Positions 8,857 through 17,856 of a stretch of 64,000 bases of DNA are shown piece by piece. The notes under the pieces were generated by a model that saw nothing but the letters and a program-made list of their open reading frames with translations, was not told the origin of the DNA and did not search any database. The number at the start of each line of letters is the position of its first letter. Position 1 is the stretch's first letter. A program made the translations under genes and the position numbers. This stretch comes from Lactococcus protaetiae (GTDB lineage Bacteria > Bacillota > Bacilli > Lactobacillales > Streptococcaceae), in the NCBI RefSeq assembly GCF_006965445.1, contig NZ_CP041356.1, positions 682,001 to 746,000 of the forward strand, read 5' to 3'.

Positions 8857-11810
8857 TTTCTGTGTCTGAGCCAAGCAAGAAATCCAGCGAGGGTAGCTAG
8901 AGTGAGGCCAAGAGAGAAGATGAATCCGATACTTTCTCCTGTGGAGGGGAGAGATTTTCCTGTAGGTGCAGAGATGTTTTCTGCACCAGTGGTCAACGAG
9001 TCTCCGTTCTCATCATTTCCGTTGGTTTCGCCATTTTCGTCATCATTTCCATTGTCCTCTCCGTTTCCGTTTTCATCTCCATTGGCATTTTGGTTTCCAT
9101 TACCGTTCCCATTATTGTCACCATTTCCGTTAGCGTTGTTATTATTGTCGTTGTCGTTACCTTCACCAGCATTTCCAGTATCTTCTGCGGTGAGAGTCAC
9201 TTGAATACGAGAGTTTTGGTTATCGCCCACTCGACTGAGGACGGTGGCTCGGTCTGTGATGTTGAAATGGATATCATGAGTGGTGTTAGGGTCTACGCTG
9301 GAGTCGGATTGAATAAAGGTAACATCATCGTCTATGAAATTCAAGAAATCAGTGGAGGCGGGACTTTTATCTGAAATTCTTGTGACTTCAAAGTTTCCTT
9401 TTTCAAGTAATGCTTCTGGGTCGAGGTCGGCACGCTCGCTGTGTGGATGTTCGAAATGTTCTAGACTAACGTATAAATCGTTGCCATCCGTGAAGCTGGT
9501 ATCGCCATCATAGACGAAAAGTGTGAAAGTGAAAGTGTATTCGTTGTCATCCTCTGAACTTGCTGTGAAGTTGAAGTTACGAATTCCTGTTTCGAGTGTG
9601 TCGTCTGTTTCGCCAAGAACATTGCGCATTTTAGTGATTAAGTCACTAAAGTCTAGGTCTAGATTTTTCTCGGTGGACAAATCATGGACATAGAGGTTGG
9701 AAGTGATTGCGTTTTTTAGGTCTGCATCTGTGATTTTCTCGTGGACGGCGAAGTTGCTTGTGTGTTGCTCAAAGCGCGCATTCCGCTTCCATGTCCCTGC
9801 GGCACCAGTGGCAGAGGCTGTCATGAGTTCGGCGGAAGTTTTCACTTGTTCGCTTCGTGTGAGGGGAGTTGCTTCTGGTTGAAGTACCCAGCGGTCGAGG
9901 TAGTTTGGGAGAAGGCCAGGGAGTGAAGTGTCCGAGATATTGGTAGAATCGCCTAGTGTGAGGGTATGGAGAGAAGTGGTTTCAATAAGCATACCTTCTT
10001 TATGGGTGACCTTTGTTGTATCAAAACTTGATATATCGAGACTCGCTAAGAGGATATTGCCACTAAACATATAGCTCATCTGAATTACTTTCTCAGTATT
10101 AAAGTTAGATAAATCAAGTTGGGTAAGCAAACTTAGACCTAAGAACATCTGTTCCATATTTTCTACGTTAGAAGTGTTAAAACTACTCACATCTAAACTC
10201 GTTAAACTAGATAGACCATAGAACATCTGTTGCATATTTGTTACTTTTTCCGTATTAAAGTTAGATAAATCAAGTTGGGTAAGCAAACTTAGACCTAAGA
10301 ACATCATATCCATATTTATTACATTTTCTGTATTTAGATTGTTGAGGTTGATGATTTCGTCTAGGTTTGATAAATCACTGAAAAGTTTTGATGAGTCCTT
10401 ACTTGCGAGGATTTCACGTTTGAATTCAATTTTGTTAATGGTGTAGGGTTCACTTTCTGGGTCTCTGTCTTTGTTGATGAAGTCCTCTTCGAGCTTCTTG
10501 AAATAATATCCTGTCGTGCCACCTTTGAGAAGGTTTCCTCCAGTGATGTCAAGCTTTCCGCTGGTTTTGTCGAAAGTGTAGGTAATGCCATTCCAGTAGT
10601 CTTGGAGTTCCCAGATGCCAGCAACGGCACCAGTTTCTTTTGAGGCATTGATGAGCTTAGCGGTGTCGTAGACGGTACCGTCGGCATTTAGCCAAGCCTT
10701 GCCTTCGTATAGATTAAACTGAGTATAAGGGAGATCATGCTCAAACCCTATACCGAACAATGTTCCATCAAGATTAGAGTTTTCACCAAGAACTAGAGTG
10801 TGGAGACTTCTTAAATCTCCCAACATACCTGCTTTACCAGTTCCACCCAGATTCGGATCTAGAGCAGATAGGTCAAAATCACTGAGGTCTAAATACTCTA
10901 TGGCTGAACCGAAAAACATAGTACCAGCGTTCTCTAAACTCTCGGTGTTGAACTCGTCCCAATTTTCAAGTTCCTTGAGATTAGAAGTTCCTAAAAACAT
11001 ATTGTTCATGGAGTCTACATCTTGTGTAAAGAAATTGCCGCCAAAGATGATTGTCTGAACACCTGAGTACTGAAACATATCTTGCATATCTGTAGCGTAA
11101 GAAGTGTCTAAATTTGACAAGTCCAGCTCTTCGAGATTTGGTGTATTTGCAAATAGTTGACCAAAATTCTGCGCTTTATTAGTATTAATATGCCCAAAAC
11201 CTTCGATTGTTCTCACATATTCTAAGCTTTGAAAGTAGCCAAAAAAATCTGTACCTACAACGACTGGTCCTGTAAAAGTAATAGACTGAATATATACTTC
11301 ATCATCATCTAGTGTTTTTTGAAATTTTCCTTCTAAATCATATAGAGGCAAACTAGTATTAATTGTCCCGCCTGTGATTTCAAGAGCGCCAGTGGTGGTT
11401 TCAAAACTGTACTCTAAACCTCCCCACTTGATATCTACGTGAGTGATTGGTGTTGAGGAGTAAGGGATAAAGCTTTGGTCTGTGATTTGTATGAGGTTGG
11501 CTTGGGTGATTTTTTCTAGATTTTCAGTGCTTTCGATGTATTCTGTATCTTCTGCATCTTTTGCATTTTCAGGGGGAGTTGGGTTTGTCTTGCTCTCATT
11601 ATTTTCTAATGATTTGTCTGATTCGGATTCGGTGGTGGAAGGAAGTTCAGCGCTTTCGATGTTGTCTGTAGGGTGTTGATTGGTTGTTTTTGGGATTTCT
11701 TCGAGGGTGTCTGCGAGTGTGAAAGTCGCAGAGGTAAAGCTACCAAAGAGTAATGAGGGGATAGCTAGACTAATCCCAAGTCGGCGTAATTTTTTCTTGT
11801 GGTTGGTCAT
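8853..11810 (-). CDS. BspA-type leucine-rich-repeat surface protein with LPXTG anchor
   Basis: This 985-residue protein is built for sortase anchoring. It has a basic, hydrophobic signal peptide (MTNHKKKLRRLGISLAIPSL...), a Ser/Thr/Glu-rich stretch, then BspA/DUF285 repeats of about 26 residues (units like NMxxMFxGLSxLTxLDLSxFNT) around residues 140-360 and 430-640. A non-repeat domain and a low-complexity Asn/Gly/Asp/Glu wall-spanning linker follow. The end is LPSTGES, a hydrophobic segment and RHRK. AAGGAG stands seven bases before the ATG. BspA repeats usually mediate binding to host or bacterial surfaces; the ligand is unknown. Its stop codon overlaps the tail of repeat copy A. Confidence 0.92.
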   Translation of the reverse strand: MTNHKKKLRRLGISLAIPSLLFGSFTSATFTLADTLEEIPKTTNQHPTDNIESAELPSTTESESDKSLENNESKTNPTPPENAKDAEDTEYIESTENLEKITQANLIQITDQSFIPYSSTPITHVDIKWGGLEYSFETTTGALEITGGTINTSLPLYDLEGKFQKTLDDDEVYIQSITFTGPVVVGTDFFGYFQSLEYVRTIEGFGHINTNKAQNFGQLFANTPNLEELDLSNLDTSYATDMQDMFQYSGVQTIIFGGNFFTQDVDSMNNMFLGTSNLKELENWDEFNTESLENAGTMFFGSAIEYLDLSDFDLSALDPNLGGTGKAGMLGDLRSLHTLVLGENSNLDGTLFGIGFEHDLPYTQFNLYEGKAWLNADGTVYDTAKLINASKETGAVAGIWELQDYWNGITYTFDKTSGKLDITGGNLLKGGTTGYYFKKLEEDFINKDRDPESEPYTINKIEFKREILASKDSSKLFSDLSNLDEIINLNNLNTENVINMDMMFLGLSLLTQLDLSNFNTEKVTNMQQMFYGLSSLTSLDVSSFNTSNVENMEQMFLGLSLLTQLDLSNFNTEKVIQMSYMFSGNILLASLDISSFDTTKVTHKEGMLIETTSLHTLTLGDSTNISDTSLPGLLPNYLDRWVLQPEATPLTRSEQVKTSAELMTASATGAAGTWKRNARFEQHTSNFAVHEKITDADLKNAITSNLYVHDLSTEKNLDLDFSDLITKMRNVLGETDDTLETGIRNFNFTASSEDDNEYTFTFTLFVYDGDTSFTDGNDLYVSLEHFEHPHSERADLDPEALLEKGNFEVTRISDKSPASTDFLNFIDDDVTFIQSDSSVDPNTTHDIHFNITDRATVLSRVGDNQNSRIQVTLTAEDTGNAGEGNDNDNNNNANGNGDNNGNGNGNQNANGDENGNGEDNGNDDENGETNGNDENGDSLTTGAENISAPTGKSLPSTGESIGFIFSLGLTLATLAGFLAWLRHRK
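10096..10305 (-). repeat. Identical 54-bp direct repeats inside the surface-protein gene
   Basis: Bases 10096-10149 and 10252-10305 are identical, and 156 bases (52 codons, two leucine-rich units) separate their starts. DNA identity beyond what protein similarity needs points to a recent duplication or gene conversion. The array is expected to lose or gain units by recombination. Confidence 0.85.
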
Positions 11811-11897
11811 GTGAGGTCTCCTTGCGTTTTTAATGTATCTCTTATCATTTTATTTTTTTTTTTTTCATAATTTGAAATGATATGGGTAAAATAGGGC

Positions 11898-11931
11898 AAA
11901 AAGACTCTGAAAATTTTTCAGAGTCTTTTTT
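11898..11931 (-). terminator. Terminator of the MATE gene
   Basis: AAAAAGACTCTGAAAA and its complement form a stem with flanking A and T tracts. It overlaps the MATE stop codon and separates that gene from the surface-protein gene on the same strand. Confidence 0.8.
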
Positions 11932-13324
11932 AATGATGAAAGACATTAAGCAAGGTCTTGCGTTTTGGTATGAGTTCTGTTTTTTCATACAAATCTTGGT
12001 TGTTTCTGAAGCGTTTAACCATTTGAATGGTGGTGGGAATTAAAATAGAGGTTGAACCAATCCAAGCTGCTGGATTGCTTGAGATAATGACGGTGTAATT
12101 CAGCAAGAGAACACCGACAATCGCGACTCCAGCACGCATGAATAACTCAGCAAAACCGCAGAGTGTTGGGATTTTAGCATTTCCTAAACCTTGAATCGTC
12201 GAGCGGGTCACAAAGAGAATCGCAAGTAGCCAATAGAAACTACCATTTACAAGATAATAATGGCTAGCCATCTCGATGACGGCAGTCTGACTTGCGGAAA
12301 TGAATGCTGTGGTAAAGTAAAAGTGAGCAAGGTTAAGAAGAAGGGCAAAACCGATAGACCAACCCACTGCGATAGCAATCGAGCGCGAAAGTCCTTGATT
12401 AATCCGTTTATATTGCTTGGCGCCATAGTTTTGAGCGCCAAAAGTTGCCATTGCGAGCCCGATAGACATCATCGGAAGCATAGCAAGCTGATCGATTTTG
12501 GACACGATGGCTTGGGTAGCGACGGCATTTGTTCCCATCTTATTAAGTGCGATTTGTAGAGTGATAGAGCCAATGGCGATAATGCTAGATTGAAAACCCA
12601 TTGGCACAGCGAGTCTTGCATGATGTAGAATCTCTTTTGGGTTATAGCCCAATAAATCTTTAGTAAGATGAAAATCTGGCACTTTCTTTTTGATATGCCA
12701 AAAAAGATAGACAACTGAGATGGCTTGCGCCAGAATGGTTGCGGCACTTGAACCAAGCAGTCCAAGATGGAGGACAAGAATAGCAAAATACTCCAAACCA
12801 ATATTTAAAATACTAGCGACAACAAGGGCATACAATGGCGTTTTGGAATCTCCAAGTGCGCGTAGGGCATTGGAGAGATAGGCATAAAGATTGGTTGCAA
12901 TCATTCCACCAAGCATGATGGTTAAAAAAGTCTTTGCACCAGCAAAAATTTCGCTAGGAGTTTGCATCAATTCAAGAAGCGAGCCGACAAAAATAACAGA
13001 GACGATACTCAATAAAATAGAAATGGCAATCGTAAAATAAAGTCCTGTAATATATGATTTTTTGACTGAGTTTTTGTCCTTAGCTCCGAAGCGCTGGGCG
13101 GTCAGAATTGTTAGTCCAGCAGTCATCCCTTGAGCAAATCCGACAATGAGGAAATTGATTGAGCCAGTTGCTCCAACGGAAGCTAGGGCATCTTTTCCGA
13201 GTGTTTGTCCAACAATCAACGTATCAGCGGTATTATAGAGGACCTGGAAGAAGTTTCCTAAAAGTAGTGGCAAGGTAAAGGCGATAAGCCCTTTGAGGAT
13301 ATTTCCTTTTGTTAAATCTTTCAT
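11930..13324 (-). CDS. MATE family multidrug/metabolite efflux protein
   Basis: This 464-residue membrane protein has twelve predicted hydrophobic segments in two similar halves, as in MATE (DinF/NorM-type) exporters that couple Na+ or H+ entry to drug or metabolite export. Visible family segments are ADTLIVGQTLGKDALASVG in helix 1-2, NALRALGDSKTPLYA, and RSTIQGLGNAKIP in the second half. The basic C-terminus is cytoplasmic. GGGAAAA precedes the ATG weakly. It stands alone between its terminator and the csp gene; the substrate is not inferable. Confidence 0.9.
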   Translation of the reverse strand: MKDLTKGNILKGLIAFTLPLLLGNFFQVLYNTADTLIVGQTLGKDALASVGATGSINFLIVGFAQGMTAGLTILTAQRFGAKDKNSVKKSYITGLYFTIAISILLSIVSVIFVGSLLELMQTPSEIFAGAKTFLTIMLGGMIATNLYAYLSNALRALGDSKTPLYALVVASILNIGLEYFAILVLHLGLLGSSAATILAQAISVVYLFWHIKKKVPDFHLTKDLLGYNPKEILHHARLAVPMGFQSSIIAIGSITLQIALNKMGTNAVATQAIVSKIDQLAMLPMMSIGLAMATFGAQNYGAKQYKRINQGLSRSIAIAVGWSIGFALLLNLAHFYFTTAFISASQTAVIEMASHYYLVNGSFYWLLAILFVTRSTIQGLGNAKIPTLCGFAELFMRAGVAIVGVLLLNYTVIISSNPAAWIGSTSILIPTTIQMVKRFRNNQDLYEKTELIPKRKTLLNVFHH

Positions 13325-13466
13325 TTTTCCCTAATTACTAATTTCTCGTATCCACCGAGAAAGCGTTTAAATATGATTTCTTTATTTTAGACCATTTTGA
13401 TTGCTTTTACAAGGGCTTATCTTGATAAAAGCTGAGAAATTAGGGCTTAGTCATAAATATTACAAC

Positions 13467-13507
13467 AAAAAAAGCCCGACTTCATTGACTGAAGTCCGAG
13501 CTTTTGC
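13467..13507 (-). terminator. Terminator of the cold-shock gene
   Basis: On the minus strand a stem (GCTCGGACTTCA with TGAAGTCGGGC, one mismatch) is followed by a run of Ts. It begins just after the csp stop codon. Confidence 0.8.
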
Positions 13508-13518
13508 TTATATCAGAA

Positions 13519-13716
13519 TTATTTTTCGATATTTACAGCTTGAGGTCCGCGAGGGCCGTCTTCGATATCAAAAGTTACTTTTTGACCTTCGTCGAGGGTT
13601 TTGAATCCGTCGCCTTGGATAGCTGAGAAGTGTGCAAATACGTCTTTTCCGTCTTCAGCAGTGATGAATCCGAAACCTTTAGTTGCGTTAAACCATTTTA
13701 CAGTTCCTTGTGCCAT
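13519..13716 (-). CDS. csp: Cold-shock protein (single CSD, RNA chaperone)
   Basis: The 65-residue OB-fold protein starts [22 protein letters not shown]1 (KGFGFIT) and RNP2 (VFAHFSAI) bind single-stranded RNA or DNA and melt mRNA structure. A longer in-frame reading exists upstream, but AAAGGATG eight bases before the chosen ATG and the family length fix the start. Which of the several lactococcal Csp paralogues this is cannot be told from the window. It is divergent from the folate gene. Confidence 0.95.
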   Translation of the reverse strand: MAQGTVKWFNATKGFGFITAEDGKDVFAHFSAIQGDGFKTLDEGQKVTFDIEDGPRGPQAVNIEK

Positions 13717-13811
13717 TTTGTTACATCCTTTCTGTAAATTATAAATCTTATTTTGGGAAAAGAATGGAACAAATGTTACAATCATGATTCTAAAACAAAA
13801 ACTTACAGCTT

Positions 13812-13832
13812 TATGATAACATAGTTAGTATG
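13812..13832 (+). promoter_or_regulatory. Promoter giving a nearly leaderless mRNA for the cyclo-ligase gene
   Basis: -10 TATGAT (13812-13817) ends only 12 bases before the ATG at 13830. Transcription would begin about six bases upstream of the start codon, leaving no room for a ribosome site. Confidence 0.5.
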
Positions 13833-14354
13833 GAAAATAAAGTGTTAATTCGCAAAAAAATGATAAATTTACTAAATAATTTTTCTGCCGACGAAAAAAA
13901 GCGGCAAACTGGTGAGATTTTATCAGCTTTAATGGCTTCAAAAACATGGGGAAATGCTGATAAAATCGCACTTTATATGGCAACACCAATGGAATTTGAT
14001 TTGTCGAGACTTTTTGAGGTGACTGACAAGGAAATTTTGATTCCTAAATGTTTGCCTAAACGTCAGATGATTTTTGCAAAGTATGACACAAAACATTTGG
14101 TTCGCTCAAATTTTGGACTGATGGAGCCAGATTCAATGGTTGAAGTTATCCCTGACTTGATTGTCGTTCCTGGTTTGGCATGGAATGAGCAGGGGTATCG
14201 TATTGGATTTGGTGGAGGTTACTATGACCGTTATTTGTCGGGATTTGAGGGTTTAACAGTGTCTGTGATTTATGATTTCCAAAAAGTAGATTTTACACCA
14301 GAAGCGCATGATATTGCAGTTCATGAAGTTTTTACTGCTGCAAGAAAGGATTAG
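13830..14354 (+). CDS. 5-formyltetrahydrofolate cyclo-ligase
   Basis: The enzyme (MTHFS, YgfA/Fau family) converts 5-formyl-THF to 5,10-methenyl-THF using ATP, recycling stored folate. The 174-residue length fits. The signature VVPGLAWNEQGYRIGFGGGY, followed by YDRYL, is present near residues 112-136, with the Gly-rich loop binding ATP phosphate. The N-terminal KVLIRKKM helix is also typical. No Shine-Dalgarno is seen. A rhomboid gene follows 12 bases after the stop, an arrangement common in lactic bacteria and bacilli, although no functional link is known. Confidence 0.93.
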   Translation: MENKVLIRKKMINLLNNFSADEKKRQTGEILSALMASKTWGNADKIALYMATPMEFDLSRLFEVTDKEILIPKCLPKRQMIFAKYDTKHLVRSNFGLMEPDSMVEVIPDLIVVPGLAWNEQGYRIGFGGGYYDRYLSGFEGLTVSVIYDFQKVDFTPEAHDIAVHEVFTAARKD

Positions 14355-14366
14355 AATACAAAAATA

Positions 14367-15059
14367 ATGAATTTAAATGACTTTAAACGCGATGTAACTC
14401 GCTATAAAGCGACCTATATTCTCGCTTTATTTACGACAATTGTTTGGCTTTGGCAATTTATAAGCTTTGGCTCAGCGGCAACTTCTGGGATTAATTTATT
14501 TAATGCTGGCGCTTTATTTGGACCTGCAATTGTGCAAGACCCGACTCAATTGTGGCGACTGGTGACACCGATTTTTGTTCATATTGGTTGGATGCATTTT
14601 CTGATGAATATGTTGACGCTTGTCTTTATTGGTCGGCAGATTGAGACGATTTTTGGCTCTTTACGGTTTACTGCGATTTATATTTTGGCGGGTGTGTTCG
14701 GAAATGCGATGACTTTTTTACTTACACCAAATACTTTGTCAGCGGGCGCGTCAACCTCTCTTTTCGGGCTGTTCGCTGCTGTGGCAGGATTGGGATTTTT
14801 TACAGGACATCCTTTTCTTAGACAAATCGGAAAAACTTTTGCTGTGTTGATTGTTGCGAATTTACTTTTTAATACTTTTGATTTGAGTACCATCAACATT
14901 TGGGGGCATATCGGTGGGGCGCTGGGCGGAGCTCTTCTTTCTGCTATATTTCCTCCAAAAGCATTTAGACCCTCAATCCCAGAGCATTATCGCTGGTTTT
15001 CGGTGATTGCCTTTGTTTTCTTGCTTATTGCCTTTGTTGGTCTTTCTTTTGTAAGATAA
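14367..15059 (+). CDS. Rhomboid family intramembrane serine protease
   Basis: This 230-residue polytopic membrane protein has a cytoplasmic N-terminus and about six to seven hydrophobic segments. The catalytic Ser is S129 in GASTSLFGL (GxSG in most members; here the Gly is Thr) and the catalytic His is H181 in WGHIGGALGG. HFLMN in the second helix supplies the conserved His/Asn. Rhomboids cut single-pass membrane proteins within the bilayer; the substrate here is unknown. It is transcribed with the upstream cyclo-ligase gene. Confidence 0.93.
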   Translation: MNLNDFKRDVTRYKATYILALFTTIVWLWQFISFGSAATSGINLFNAGALFGPAIVQDPTQLWRLVTPIFVHIGWMHFLMNMLTLVFIGRQIETIFGSLRFTAIYILAGVFGNAMTFLLTPNTLSAGASTSLFGLFAAVAGLGFFTGHPFLRQIGKTFAVLIVANLLFNTFDLSTINIWGHIGGALGGALLSAIFPPKAFRPSIPEHYRWFSVIAFVFLLIAFVGLSFVR

Positions 15060-15102
15060 GGGGATATTGCGGAGACTGGATGATATATGGGTTCCGCTTT
15101 AA

Positions 15103-15690
15103 TTTAGCAAGGCGTGCTATCTTCGCCCTTTGGGCTACGCTGTCCATCCTCGCTACGGTGCTACGTGCTTCGCACGCCGTTCTGCGAACGGCTCCGTTGT
15201 CTGTTTGATTGCCATTTGGCGTTGTCTCTATTCTTGTCACTTTAGTGACTTAGAGATAGAGGACAAATGTTCATCGGCACTTTAGTGTCTTACAGCCAAT
15301 GCCTTTTGCTCTTGGGGCTTTAAGCCCCTAAGCAAACGGACAAATGTCCTATGGTCATGCGAAGCTAGCTGCTAAAGCAGTAAGAGCAAAAGCCAAAGCG
15401 ATAAGGCGAAATGGCAAGCTCTGTTTTCGTTCTACTGCCCTAGGGTCTTAGCGCTTTAGCGATTGCGATTTGAGCTTGTTGCTGTAGCAACTTAGCGAAA
15501 TCGACAGCGGAGCAAAGCGAGATAGACTTCAGGGACAAGACCACTTCGCCTTGCGACTTTAGTCGCTTAGAGCGAATGGATAACGAAGCGAAGCGGAGGT
15601 GTGACCTCATATCTTTGATGTGAGGTTGTGCCCTAACATTGGTGGGGAGAAAGAATTCTCCACCAATGAAGTAATCACTTCAAAATCCGC
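15103..15690 (+). repeat. Mosaic hairpin repeat, copy B
   Basis: This noncoding block follows the rhomboid gene and shares modules with copy A, rearranged and partly inverted. Examples are GACAAATGTTCATCGGCACT near 15261, GGGGC/GCCCC near 15313-15329, and the GCGACTTTAGTCG, AACGAAGCGAAGCGGAGG and TGTGACCTCATATC modules between 15550 and 15615. It adds hairpins not seen in A: GTGC/GCAC near 15166, CGTTC/GAACG near 15178 and GTTGC/GCAAC near 15478. The tail is of the second type, ACCAATGAAGTAATCACTTC at 15661-15680. Confidence 0.75.
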
Positions 15691-16016
15691 TAGTATTTTG
15701 TTGGTGGCAATTTCAATGAGTATGACTTTTGCTCTTGGGGGAGCTATAACAAACGGAGAGTGTAGCGAGTAGACTGTTCATCATGGGCTGTGAAGTTCGC
15801 GAAGTGACATCAATCCGTTGTTGATTTTTACAGTGGTTTAGTTATAAAAAACTTATTTTGATGAGGAAAACATGAAAGTGCTTGCAATGCGATTCTAATC
15901 TTGCTAAAATTATTCTATAAAACGCAGTAAGTATAGTGAGTGTTAACTAGCGTGTTGTGACACTAGCTTTGCACCACGACATCAATTCGTTGTTGCTTAA
16001 AAGTATGGAGAAAGTT
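15691..16016. other. Noncoding gap between repeat copy B and the DUF3284 gene
   Basis: I see no gene here. It carries fragments reminiscent of the repeats (TTTGCTCTTGGGG near 15728) and two related 20-base stretches, GACATCAATCCGTTGTTG near 15812 and GACATCAATTCGTTGTTG near 15979; a third copy lies inverted near 22301. An extended -10 (TGCTAAAAT, about 15902-15910) could start the next gene. Confidence 0.4.
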
Positions 16017-16448
16017 ATGAAAATTAATAAAACAGTAGATGCACCACGAGAATTTATTTTTGAAAAAATCATTGATTCTTGTCTTTATGATATTGAGAAA
16101 AATACGGGGAAACGTCCAAAAGTTCGTAGCCTTAGTGGTTATGAATATACGAAAACCTTTGGAAAAAATCAAAAGGGAACGATTAAAATCAATGAATTAA
16201 CTGACCCAAGTATCTATGAATTTACGACAAAAACGAATCGTAATACTTTTAAAACCCGTTGGGAATTACACAAGATTGATGATCGAAGTACAGATATTAT
16301 CATTGAGGAAACTCAAAGTTCAAACGGTACAATACAGATGCTAAATGACAAATTTGTAGGATTGATTCTTGGACGATTTAAAAAACGTCAAATGTTGGCG
16401 GTTTTGGATAATATCAATCGAGCTTACAACGGAGGAAGAACACGGTAA
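16017..16448 (+). CDS. DUF3284 family protein
   Basis: This 143-residue protein has the family start MKINKTVDAPREFIFEKIIDS and a basic C-terminus ending in an Arg/Gly tail. The fold is probably SRPBCC/START-like (KTFGKNQKGTIKINELTDPS.., TTKTNRNTFKTRWELHKID), which suggests ligand binding, but no function is known. GGAG (16007-16010) six bases before ATG 16017 decides the start; the frame is open further upstream without support. A VOC gene follows 15 bases downstream and is probably cotranscribed. Confidence 0.75.
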   Translation: MKINKTVDAPREFIFEKIIDSCLYDIEKNTGKRPKVRSLSGYEYTKTFGKNQKGTIKINELTDPSIYEFTTKTNRNTFKTRWELHKIDDRSTDIIIEETQSSNGTIQMLNDKFVGLILGRFKKRQMLAVLDNINRAYNGGRTR

Positions 16449-16463
16449 AGGGTTTTTGAATCA

Positions 16464-16847
16464 ATGAAAATAGAACATATTGGATTAATGGTTCAGGATT
16501 TGGAGCAGATGCGTCAGTTTTATGAGCATTATTTTGAGGCGAGCGCAGGAGAAAAATATCACAATCCTAAAACTACTTTTCAATCTTACTTTTTGAGTTT
16601 TGCTGATGGAGCAAGGTTAGAAATTGGGACAAAAGAGAATTCTGTCAGTCCTCTCAGAAATACTGTCAGCACAGGTTACGCACATTTGGCTATTTCTGTG
16701 GGGTCAAAAGAGCGTGTCAATCAACTTGTCCAGCAGTTTCAAACAGATGGTTTTACGATAAAATCAGGTCCGAGAACAACAGGTGATGGTTATTATGAAG
16801 CAGTAGTGCTTGATCCAGAGAAAAATGAAATTGAAATTACAATTTAG
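16464..16847 (+). CDS. VOC (glyoxalase/bleomycin resistance) family metalloprotein
   Basis: The 127-residue protein has the paired beta-alpha-beta-beta-beta motif of the vicinal oxygen chelate fold: MKIEHIGLMVQDLEQMRQFY in the first half and TGYAHLAISVGSKERV in the second, ending DPEKNEIEITI. Probable metal ligands are H5, E54 (ARLEIG), the His of YAHLAIS and the C-terminal Glu. It could be a lactoylglutathione-lyase-like enzyme or a fosfomycin/bleomycin-type protein; the reaction is not inferable. Confidence 0.85.
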   Translation: MKIEHIGLMVQDLEQMRQFYEHYFEASAGEKYHNPKTTFQSYFLSFADGARLEIGTKENSVSPLRNTVSTGYAHLAISVGSKERVNQLVQQFQTDGFTIKSGPRTTGDGYYEAVVLDPEKNEIEITI

Positions 16848-16897
16848 AATCGAAGTTTCAAGGAATATTTATAGTAATTTAACAGTTCTTTTAGATA

Positions 16898-16923
16898 AGC
16901 TGACATATTTTGTCAGTTTTTTT
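16898..16923 (+). terminator. Terminator after the VOC gene
   Basis: GCTGACA pairs with TGTCAGT across TATTT and is followed by seven Ts. The stem uses the same CTGACA/TGTCAG word that recurs through the window. Confidence 0.75.
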
Positions 16924-16942
16924 ATTTTTTGTAAATTCATGC

Positions 16943-16971
16943 TTGTAAAATAAAACACAAAGTTTTATAAT
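16943..16971 (+). promoter_or_regulatory. Promoter of the adhA remnant
   Basis: -35 TTGTAA (16943-16948), 17-bp spacer and a perfect -10 TATAAT (16966-16971). An AAAGGAG ribosome site is found near 17023, so transcription and initiation signals of the broken gene look intact. Confidence 0.7.
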
Positions 16972-17038
16972 GAACTTGTTAATAAAGAAATGAAAAAAGG
17001 ATATAAAAATATAAATATTAATAAAGGAGATTTTTATT

Positions 17039-17246
<208 letters not shown>

Positions 17247-17301
17247 CCCTATTGAAGCAAGGCAGAGAGATTTTACAGTCTGGTAGAAAGAAGACACTAA
17301 A

Positions 17302-17565
17302 ATGGAAACAGAACATTTAGTTAATTATTCAAGAGATGAATATCATAATCTTTCGCAATTTCAACAAGAAGAAATTACAAACAACTTTAAACAAGCGATT
17401 CTTTATAAGATAAAAGAAGAAAATATTGATATTGATGATGTCAGTGCAAAAGCGGGTTATTCTCCAGGAGATTTGTCAGCACTTTTACATTATGACACAG
17501 TCACTTACGAAACCCATGCAGAGCTTCAACGCATTTTGGCGGTGGTCAATAGCTTTGCACATTAA
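17302..17565 (+). CDS. Small helix-turn-helix-like protein of unknown function
   Basis: This 87-residue protein is all-helical by composition. Residues 37-80 (EENIDIDDVSAKAGYSPGDL ... LQRILAVV) resemble an XRE-type helix-turn-helix, with a proposed turn at KAGYSPGD. The N-terminal part is acidic. I do not recognise a named family. It follows the adhA remnant by 55 bases and has its own terminator. The start lacks a strong ribosome site. Confidence 0.55.
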   Translation: METEHLVNYSRDEYHNLSQFQQEEITNNFKQAILYKIKEENIDIDDVSAKAGYSPGDLSALLHYDTVTYETHAELQRILAVVNSFAH

Positions 17566-17585
17566 TTCATGCTCCTAAAAAGAGG

Positions 17586-17616
17586 CAGCGACTTATTTTA
17601 CAAGTCGCTGTTTTTT
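17586..17616 (+). terminator. Terminator of the small HTH gene
   Basis: CAGCGACTT pairs perfectly with AAGTCGCTG across a seven-base loop and is followed by six Ts. The 240 bases after it hold no gene, only degenerate repeat-like words and a GCTGACA/TGTCAGC pair near 17791-17811. Confidence 0.85.
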
Positions 17617-17856
17617 ACTGACAGAATTTTACTGTTGAGAAATGCACTTAATGTGCCTTTTTATCAGTCACTTTAGTAATTAGAAAAAACGGGTAGCATA
17701 GTGAGTGTGATAAACGGAGACTGTTTGCAAAATAGTGTATGTGTCATGGTGTTATTTAGTTAGAAACAGGATTAGCCAGAGTGCTGACAGAAATCTTGTC
17801 AGCATCAAAATCAATGACAGATTTTGTTTCTCTTAACTTTGTGTTAAAATGAATTT

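Noticed and set aside
8902-9374. Plus-strand frames over the surface-protein gene
   Set aside because: They mirror the Asn/Gly/Asp linker of the minus-strand LPXTG protein and have repetitive Ser/Pro/Phe composition.
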